Assembly (NCBI GenBank): GCA_022539475.1
Contig: VCMS01000283.1
Span: 116,279 to 153,440 of the forward strand
DNA: 37,162 nucleotides
DNA from: Gracilaria domingensis
Lineage: Eukaryota > Rhodophyta > Florideophyceae > Gracilariales > Gracilariaceae
Reading direction: 5' to 3'
The notes below the pieces were generated by a model. That model was not told where the DNA came from, searched no databases, and saw nothing but the letters and a program-made list of their open reading frames with translations. Position 1 is the first letter of the stretch; the number at the start of each line of letters is the position of its first letter. Shown piece by piece: positions 28,520 to 37,162 of this stretch. Position numbers and translations under genes: made by a program.

Positions 28520-30947
28520 GCAAGCTTCGTTGGATTCTAGTTCTGAGATGTGTATCCATTCGGGAGAACTCATTTATAAGAATTCTATATATTAATTCCC
28601 ATACCATGCACGCGCCAAAATTAAGTATTGGCCGAGAATAACTGACTGCAAAAACCATGATGAGCCTTTGGCCACCGAGCGCTTAGGAAGCAAAAGCACA
28701 ACGCTTTCAAATAACTTCGGTTTATGCCCCACTTGATTGAAGCGTAAATTGAACTCGTTTTCCTGTTCTATCACCTAATTCGTTTAATTAGTGAGGCAAT
28801 AGTTGCGTAAACGAGCTAAGAAAGAACTATAACTGCATCATGACACGTTGGACTGCTATACATAGATCAACTTCTTGACTGTGACTTCCATATAAACTTC
28901 AGCTAACCTCAGTTTCGTAACTGGAAATGAATGATATAACGCACTCGAATATCTTCTATAGCGCCAAGAAGCTCAAAGTCGATATAAGACAGTGTTTTTG
29001 GCAATCACTGCATAAAATTACGTATAAAGGTGCCAGTAGTTTCTCCACCTTTCACAATTTTGACATAGCGACAGCTTAAGAGACCATGGACCGGCCGTCA
29101 GGACCTAATACAGGTTAGGGATCAAGAACGATAGAGTGATGTTGCATACACTCGCTCCATAGAGAAGACATAAACATAAAAATGGCGAAGAGCAGCGAAA
29201 GGGGCTAGGTATTAACAATACGCACAAGGCAACCACCCGCTGAAAATAACGACAGATGATGATATTAGAGTGATGAGAGGAGAGAAAAAGAGGAGGAAGC
29301 GAGAGACACACAGGGTTCAACGCTTCTGTCGAGATGTTGCGCGCTGGGAAGTACCAAGACATACAAAGAACCTTTGACGCGAAGACATAGCCGTACACCA
29401 ATTCGAGAGTACGCGTAAAAAATTCTGTCGTCTGGCCATCAAAAAACTAGCTCTCGGATACATTTCCTGCACTAAGTGATAACAAAAACCAGAAATGCAC
29501 AAACACTGGTGTGAATATGAGCTGCTCAAAAACCCACAGGCCCGTTCAAGACCAAGTCGAAACCCGGTCGCACCAAGAGGCTGCGCTGCCAATGCTGCCT
29601 TGATGAGATTCTGCCAACGCCTGTTGCCAATCTGTGCCATCGTCACCTGCAAAAATATCCAAAAAGTAGCCGCTGATAAGACGGGCGCTGTCACGACATG
29701 GCTACTTGCACACCCTCCCGAAGAAGACATAACACAGCAGAAATGAGAACAGGCCACGAAAGGTGATAAGAAACGCAAGAATAATTATACGCGGTGGGAA
29801 ATAACTGAAAAGCGCGCGACGCGATGATGATATTGGAGGTTGAATAGCGAGGGGGCAGAAAAGAACCGCAGGGAAGCGAGAGACAGTAACTTTTATTGGC
29901 GCCCCTCCGAAAAGCTGCGCGCTGGCGGAAGTAACAGGTTTCAATAGGAAAGCACAAAATAGGCATCCAATTTCGTTCAAATTGCGAAAGCAAAAATTAC
30001 AACCACAACCACGCACTACAACAACATCAACAACATAACATCCACATAATTCTTCTCTTCCTCTTGATCCTATACGGGCTCCAATGTTTTTCATCCAGCA
30101 GGTCTTTAAGAGCAAAAGGAGAGCTTTGTATCAACGGGGATGTATCACAAGCTCCATCCAAAATATAGAAATATTAGACTTCGACAAATTCAAGAAATAT
30201 ATAAGTAATTTTCACTCCTCCAGATTTCTATCAACGTTAACATTTCATCTATTACTATCCTCATGAGGCACTCTTTAAAGGGGTCAATCCCGTTAATGAA
30301 AGTCTGACTAGCGGTTCTGAATGCTACTGAGACCGAATCGAATTCACATCCATCCAAATATTAATTCTCAGTCTCGCGCATGTTTCTGAGAACGCCATGC
30401 AATCACATAATGGTTCCTGGGATATTGTGCTTATAAGCCATCGGCGATAAGTAATCATGGAGAGAAATATCTATGTATGGAACATGTTGAGAGTGACGAA
30501 GGCGGTTATCGTTGCAGAGAGGTTGAAAGAGTAAGCGGGAAAATGCAAGTTAAGAAATCGATGATAAGGTGGAAGACTTAGAACCGTGCGGAAGAACGGA
30601 CACGCCGACCGTGCAATGCAGAAACAGTATCTGTCTCAATTTGGACATTGTTGTCCATGGACTGATATCCTGTTTAACCATAGGCATCATCGCAGCTTGC
30701 CCGTACGTTACCGGCATTGTGACTGTGTGAATCCTATTTGAGTAATGGTTCCAATTGACAAGTAATGTCACCCGTTTGGATGGAACAGAGGAGAATTGAG
30801 ACGGGAATCCGGTGAGAGACTGCTGGTCAATGGAAGACTAAATCATGCTTAATTAGAACGCCTGCGTGATGTTATCGTCACACAAACGGGGACCAACTAT
30901 CCAGGCTAAGTCACGAAGTAAGCTGCATTTGTTATTGCTCCCTGATC
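28520..30947 (-). repeat. Array unit 8 (raw quality)
   Basis: It is 2,428 bp. Leader A near 29140-29355, leader B near 29710-29935, valine run near 30000-30050, C start near 30488. Confidence 0.87.
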
Positions 30948-33422
30948 TAAACTTCGAGTTATAGGTTCTTAGTTCTGAATGTAGTGATCCCCATAGAGAC
31001 CTCATTATATTATGTCTTGTAATTAATCCATAAACCTCACGCGCCACAAAATTAAGTATGCCGAAATAAACTGCTGCATAAAACAGATGATACCTTTTGA
31101 TCCCGCTGGAAAGCAAAGCATCAACGCTTTCAATAACTTCGTTTAATGCCCCACTTGCATTTATGTAAGCAGATAAGTTAACGAGATTGTATTTTCACTT
31201 TGTTGAATCAACCTCTTGTTTAATAGTGGGTCAATAGTAGAGCAGAACTCCTCATAGCAAAGTGACTGCATATACATGATAAAGGACATCCTTGATGATG
31301 TCGACTCGCAGACATAAACTTTCGGCTATAATCTCATTCGTACTGGAAAGAATGAATGATAAACGCTTCGATATCTTTTCTTTAGACCCAAGAACTCAAT
31401 CCGATATATAGCAGTGTTCTTCTGGCAATCACTGATAAAATTAGTAATAAAGGCCAGATAAGTGTTTTCCACCATTCAAAAAAATTGTCAATCAACACAG
31501 CTCTCAAGAGACATGCGGCCCTCTATGACCATCAGCCTTAGGGTTAGGCACTCAAAAGAACTATTAGAGTCATGTTGCAACACCTCGCAACAGAAACATA
31601 AGATCCGATGGAAGAGGGCACGAAAGGGGTACGGAAAACAATAACCAGAATGAGCCAATACCGATGAAACACAACGGACGGCGAGAAATGAGTTTGCTAT
31701 TGAGTGGATCTGAGTAAGGAATGAAGAACAGTGCGAGAGGGAAAGACGAGACCCGATCACACCAAGGTGTCAGTGCAACAGTCATGTCCGCAGATGTGTT
31801 GCGCGCGGGAAGCTAGCATTACAACAACACAACTGACGAAACCATTACCGCTGACACATTTCAGAGTACCAAGTGCTAAATTCTCGTCGTCTAGGCCAGT
31901 TCAAAAAAACTATTTAACTCCGCTAATACTCACTTTCCATCTGCCTACAAGTGGAGTAACAAAGACCGAAATCATAGAAAACTTCTGACATCATAAGTTT
32001 AGCCTGCCAAGACTCCACAAGCAGCTCTCGTTGTACTATAGGGACACAGCTCGATGACACCGGGTCGCCTCTACAAGCTGCTGCCATGCTGAGCTGCGGA
32101 TGCGAGTATGGTCTGCCAATTCTGCTTGCCTAATCTATATGCCCCACTAACTAGGCAAAATCAACCTTAAATAGTAGCCCTGTATAGACCGGGCGCTGTC
32201 AAGACATGGCGTAGTCTTCGCACATCCACTTCCATTACAGTAAGACATAAACAGCACAGAAAAGAGAACAGGCACGAAAGGGAATAGTGATAATATATAA
32301 TTATATGAAATATATCTTGATACAAAGGCGGACGCGATTGAATGATAATTGAGTGATAAGCGTGGGGCGCAGAAAGACCAGCAGGGAAGCGAGAGACAGT
32401 AACTTTATGGGCGCCCTGGTCGAATGCTCAATAGCGCGAGCGGGAAGTACAGCAGGTTTCCTGTGAAGGTGAGAACAAAATGGCTGCCATTTCTCAATCA
32501 GTTGCGCGAGCAAGAAGTTACAACCCAACCACTGAACTACACAAGCAACAATCACGAACCATCAAACAGTAAAGTATCGATAGATTCTTTCGCCGTTTCT
32601 TGGATTGCACTAATACGGGGCTTCCAAAGTATATTTCGCCGCGAAGTAGGTCTTAATAAGAGCAAATAAAGGAAACCTTGGATTCAGTGCGAATCGTAAC
32701 AGGTCCTCCAAATTAGATACTTCCAGAATTCGAAGAATATATTAATTTCCGCCCCCAGAATTTCTCTTTCCAACGGTACATTTCGACTATTACTCCTCAA
32801 TAGGGCAGTCTTTAAGGGGTCCTAATCCCGGTTATGAAGTTCTGACTTGCGGTTCTGAATGTACTGAGGCCTCAATCGATCCAACTCTCACCAAAATATT
32901 AATTCAGTCTCGCTGTTTCTAGAAGCCATGCGAACTAACATATAGTGCGTCCTCGGATATGTTGCTTAATAGCATGCCGATAATATCCGGCTTGAATATT
33001 CATGGACAATGTTGAAGAGTGTAGAAATAGCGGTTATCGGTGCATGAAAAGGTTGAAAGGCGGAAAAGGCAGCTTGATCGATGATAGTGGAAAGATGAGA
33101 CCACGGAAGACGGGACACCCCACCGCAATGAAAACTGTTCCTGTCTCAATTTGACATTTTTTGTCCAATGGATGAAATCCTGTACAGCATACACATCCAC
33201 TTGCCACGTTACACTAGTGTGCAGACCTTAATGTTGATTAAGGTTCACCAAATGACAAAATAGCCGACGGTTTGGATGGAAGAGAGGGATTAGAGGGGAG
33301 ACGTGAGGAACTGCAATGAAAACTTCACAAGCTTATAGACGCTCTGACGTGATGTATCGTCACACAATCACGTCATATCACAAGCAATTCACGATAATCT
33401 GCATTAGTTTAATGCCCTGATC
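30948..33422 (-). repeat. Array unit 9 (raw quality)
   Basis: It is 2,475 bp. Leader A near 31575-31815, leader B near 32215-32455, C start near 33012, hairpin near 33225. Confidence 0.87.
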
Positions 33423-35765
33423 TAAACTCAGTTGGTTCTAGTTCTAATAATGTTTGCCATGGAAGCTCATTATAGACTCTTTATTAAATTCCATAATCTC
33501 ACGGCGCCGAAAAATTAAGTTAATTGACAGAAATAAACTGCTGCAAAAACAATTGATACCTTTGATCCCGCTTAGCGAAGCAAAGCATCAACGCTTTCAA
33601 TAACTTCGTTTACTGCCCTCACTTTGATTTCAGCTGTAAATTAATACCGTTTTCTTTGTGTTATTCACCTTGTTTAATAGTGGCAGATAGTAAAGGTAGA
33701 ACTCCCATGAAAGTGACCTGCATATCATGATGGCATTGTCTTGATTGCCTCCTCTAAACCTCGCTATAATAGACTTCATTCGTACTTGGACATTGAATGA
33801 ATGAATATAACGCCTTCGATATCTCCCTATAGCCCAAGAACTCAAATATCGATATACAGCAAGTGGTTATTTGCAATACACTGATATTAGTAATAAAGGG
33901 CAGTGTTTCCACCTTCAAAAATTTCATCAAAACAAGCTTAAGAAAAGCATGCGGGGCCTCAGACCCACCGGGTTAGGATCAAAGAACGATCGAGTCATGT
34001 CTCAGACACGCCTCAACAGAAGACATATACATCAAAATGGAAGAGGCACGAAAGGGGTAGCGAAACAATAACCAGAAGGCAATACCTAGACAAAACGGAA
34101 CGCGATGATGATATTGGAGTGATGAGAAGGAGAGAAAAGAAACGAGAGGAATGCGAGAGACGATAAGTTCATGACGTTCTGTCGAGATGTTGCGCGGGAT
34201 AGTACAGGACATCGTACAAACCTGACCGAAACATTACCGGTGTACACATTCAGCAAGTACTTGTAAGATTGTTCGTCTGGACCCACTCAAAAAACGACTC
34301 TCGACTACATTTCCTGCTACAAAGTGAACAAACCGAAAACAAAAAACTCCTGAATAAATTGATAGGCTGCAACCCTAGGAGACCCGTATCAAGACAATCC
34401 GACCGGCGCACCAAGGACTGGCTGCCATGCTGCTGATGAGAATGTCTGCCAATCCTGTTGCCAATCACTTTGCCACTGCTGGCAAAAATCACCAAAAGTA
34501 AGCCCTGGTAAGACGGGCGCTGTCAGACATGGCTAGCTTGCACACCCTCGACAAGAAGAACATAACAGGCAAAGAGAGAACCGCAAGCAGCGAAAAGGGA
34601 TAGGAAAAGAATTTCAGAAGCGAAGTCGTATAGTGGATTAATAACTGAACAAGTGCAGGCACGCGGAATGATGATATTGAGGTTGATTAAGAGCGGTGCT
34701 AAGAAAAGACCCAGGGAAGCGAGAGCAGGAACTTTGATGCGCCTTTGGACAATGCTGCCGCGCGAGGGAAGCTGAGAGCGAGTTCTTCAAAGTGATGACA
34801 AAATGGCATCCAGATTTTCTCGCAAGTTGCGACGAGCAAAAAATTACAGACGACAACAACGACCACTATACTAAACAATTCACAAACCAGTAGTAAAACA
34901 ATATAACATAATTACTTTACCTTTCTTGATGGCCCGTATAACGGGCTCCAATGTTTTTTCCGAGCAGTAGGTCTTAAGCAATAAAGGAACCTGATCATTA
35001 CAAGCGCATCCGTACAGCATGGTACCATCCAACATTAGAATACTTGAGAAATTCAAGAGAAATATAATGAATTTCACCCCCCAGATGATCTCTTCCAACG
35101 GTCACACATTATGCCTAATTGACTTCTCTCTCATGAGGCAGTCTTTAAAAGGGGGTTCTAGATTTCTCCGTTAAATGAGTTCTGACTGCGGTTCGATGTA
35201 GCTGAGGTCAATCGATCCACACATCTCAAAATATTAAATTTCCAGCTCTCGCTGTTACTAAAGGAAGCACCAATGCGATGAGAATGAATAGATTAACTGC
35301 GATATATGTCTTATATAGCAATCCGTATCCAAGATCGCTTTGAAATATCATTGGACATGTTGAAGTGTAAAGCGGGTTATCGTTGCATGAAAAAGGTTGA
35401 AAAGCGGAAGGCAAGTTGACGATGATAGTGAAGATGAAGACCGCGGAGACGAAACCCACCTTAGCAATGCAAGACTGTCTGTCGTCAAATTTGACACGTT
35501 TTGTCCATGGCTAGAATCCTGTAACCAATACACATCAGCAGCTTGCCACATCACGTTACTATGTGTGAACCTTATTTGATAAGCGTTCCAAATGACACAG
35601 AGCCCCGTTTGGATGGGAAAGAGGAACTAGTAGAAGGGGAGAACGTGGAGAACTTGCAAATGTAAAACTTCACAAGCTTATTAGCGCTCTAATACGTGAT
35701 GTATCTCACATACAATCCAACAATATCGTACAAGCCAATCACGATAATGCATTGTTATGCCCTGA
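33423..35765 (-). repeat. Array unit 10 (raw quality, shortest complete late copy)
   Basis: It is 2,343 bp, closest in length to unit 1 among copies after the gap. Leader A near 34005-34205, leader B near 34540-34785, C start near 35359, hairpin near 35572. Confidence 0.88.
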
Positions 35766-37162
35766 TCAACTTCGTTGTTCTAGTTTCTAATGTTATCATG
35801 TAAACTCATTATAAATTTCTCATTAATCTTCCATAACACTCACCGCGCCGAAAAAAATTAAGTATTGCCCGAAACTAACAGGCTGCAAAAGACAATGATT
35901 GAGCCATTTGATCCGCTGTAGGAAGCAAAGCATCAACGCTTTCATAACTTCGTTTATGCCCACACTTGATCTTAGTACGTAATTGAATAAGCGTTTTCTT
36001 GTTTAGTCACCTGTTAATAGTGCAATAGTAAAAGTAGAACTCCTCATAGAAAAGTGACTGCATATCATTGATGTAGCGGCATTTCTTTGATGAGCTCCAC
36101 TATAAATACTCGCTATAAGCTTCATTTACGGTACTGGGAATGAATGAATGATAAACGCTTCGATAATCTTCTTATAGACCCAAGAACTCAAAATCGATTT
36201 ATAAGCAGTGTTTTTGGCAATCACTGATAATTAGTAATCAAAGGGGCCCAGTAAAGATTTCCACCTTCAAATTCATCACACAGCTTAAGAGACATGCGGC
36301 CTAGGAACATACAGGGTTAGGATCAAGAACAGATCAGTAGTCATGTATGCACACCTCCTCCAAAGAAGATCATAATCGATCAGAATTGGAAAGGCACGAA
36401 AGGGGTCAGGAAACAAATAACCAGCAATGGGCAATACCTGAAAAAACGGACGCGATGGAATGATATTATCTGAATTATTGAAGTGTAGAGAAAAGAGCGA
36501 GGAAAGCGAGAGACAGCGTAAGTTCATCGCGTCCGACGTACTGTTCAGGGAATGTTAGAGCGGCGCGGGAAGTACAGGCAAACGAAAACTACGAACGAAA
36601 GACATTACGTAGCCATTCGAGTACTCGTAAATTGTCGTCTGGCCATACAAGAAAAAACAACTTCCGATACATTTTCTGCGTCAAGTGAGTAACAAAACGA
36701 AATCAAAAACTTCTCTGAATAAATTAGTCTGCCAAGACCACAGCAACGCAGCCGTTTCAAGGACAAGTCGACCGCGCACTGCAACTGGCTGCCAATGCCT
36801 GGCTGATGTAGAAATGATCTGCACCAAATCTGTTGCCATTGCTTTTGCCACTCTGGCAAAATGACAACAAAAGTAGCCATGTAAGACGCGCTGTAGAATG
36901 CTAGCTTGCGCTACACCTCAACAGAAGAGCATAAGCAGCAGGAAAGTAGAGACAGTGCACGCGTAAAGGGCAAGTGGTAAGAAAATAATGTATAAGTGGT
37001 GAAAATGAGAGCTGAAAGGCGGACGCGATGAGATCGAGGTGATAGCGGGGCAAGAAAAGACCCAGGGAAGCCGAGAGACAGTAACGCTTTTGTGGGCGCC
37101 CTGTCGAGACATGCTGCGCACCGCACGGGAGAGTACGATGGTTTCTTTGAAGTGAGACAAAA
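35766..37162 (-). repeat. Array unit 11, cut by the window end
   Basis: Contains module A (about 35820-36370), leader A (about 36345-36575), module B and leader B (about 36910-37135). It ends just past leader B at unit offset about 1,250. The array evidently continues. Confidence 0.88.

Larger units (their letters stand above)
10682..37162 (-). repeat. Tandem array, about 2.1-kb unit, about 11 copies, all one orientation
   Basis: The phrase taaacttcgttggttctag recurs in recognisable form near 10682, 12778, 16285, 18662, 21053, 23472, 25918, 28520, 30948, 33423 and 35766, and all sequence between recurrences is collinear. The clean period is 2,096 bp. Each unit holds three gene-like modules on the minus strand (C, B, A), duplicated leaders and an upstream hairpin. 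The unit is not rDNA and has no simple satellite core. Later copies carry scattered indels typical of raw long reads. Array length is a minimum because both the N gap and the window edge interrupt it. Confidence 0.93.

Noticed and set aside
15820..37160. Many 60-150 codon open frames in late units taken as distinct genes
   Set aside because: All are frame fragments of modules A, B, C or their leaders, produced by raw-read indels.
10682..37162. CRISPR-like regular array
   Set aside because: The repeat is a 2.1-kb unit with no short repeat/spacer alternation, in a eukaryotic setting.

Overview
Organism and kind of sequence. The window is eukaryotic. It contains most of one chromodomain-bearing Ty3/gypsy LTR retrotransposon followed by about 26 kb of a head-to-tail tandem repeat. 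The polymerase, integrase and C-terminal chromodomain resemble the gypsy chromoviruses of oomycetes such as Phytophthora, and the LTR carries a TCATTTC element that fits the oomycete initiator consensus. I infer an oomycete or related stramenopile with moderate confidence. No bacterial operon, rRNA, tRNA or CRISPR was seen.

Layout. 1-10681 is the retroelement: a 5' LTR cut by the window edge (1-490), a primer-binding region, gag (654-2663), pol with protease, RT, RNase H and integrase (ATG at 2860, to 7425), a frame-broken C-terminal extension ending in a chromodomain (to 8181), about 1.75 kb of 3' sequence without a recognisable gene, a polypurine tract (9930-9941) and a complete 740-bp 3' LTR (9942-10681). 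The 3' LTR abuts, without spacer, a tandem array whose unit is 2,096 bp in its cleanest copy. About eleven units run to the window end, interrupted by a 786-base N gap (14355-15140).

The array unit. All gene-like content lies on the minus strand, in the order C, B, A. C begins MSNDI and has a soluble region followed by a valine-rich membrane segment in a neighbouring frame. B is short and broken. A begins MSSLEGVQ and ends in a hydrophobic segment. A and B share a leader of about 200 bp and the first eight codons, then diverge completely. I recognise none of these products.

Sequence quality. Unit 1 and the first third of unit 2 look polished. From about 13.5 kb, and everywhere after the gap, units are 12-24% longer than unit 1 because of scattered, mostly single-base insertions, as in uncorrected long reads. 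Open frames there mean little, and frame breaks in the retroelement may also be consensus errors.

Most interesting signals. (1) A dense family of short hairpins of the form gCC-NN-loop-NN-GGa spread through the LTRs, gag-pol junction, pol tail and 3' region of the retroelement, most crowded at 8220-8475. (2) A gag-pol junction with an A-rich slip site touching the gag stop, followed by tetraloop hairpins. (3) The tandem array itself, an unrecognised multi-module gene-like repeat.
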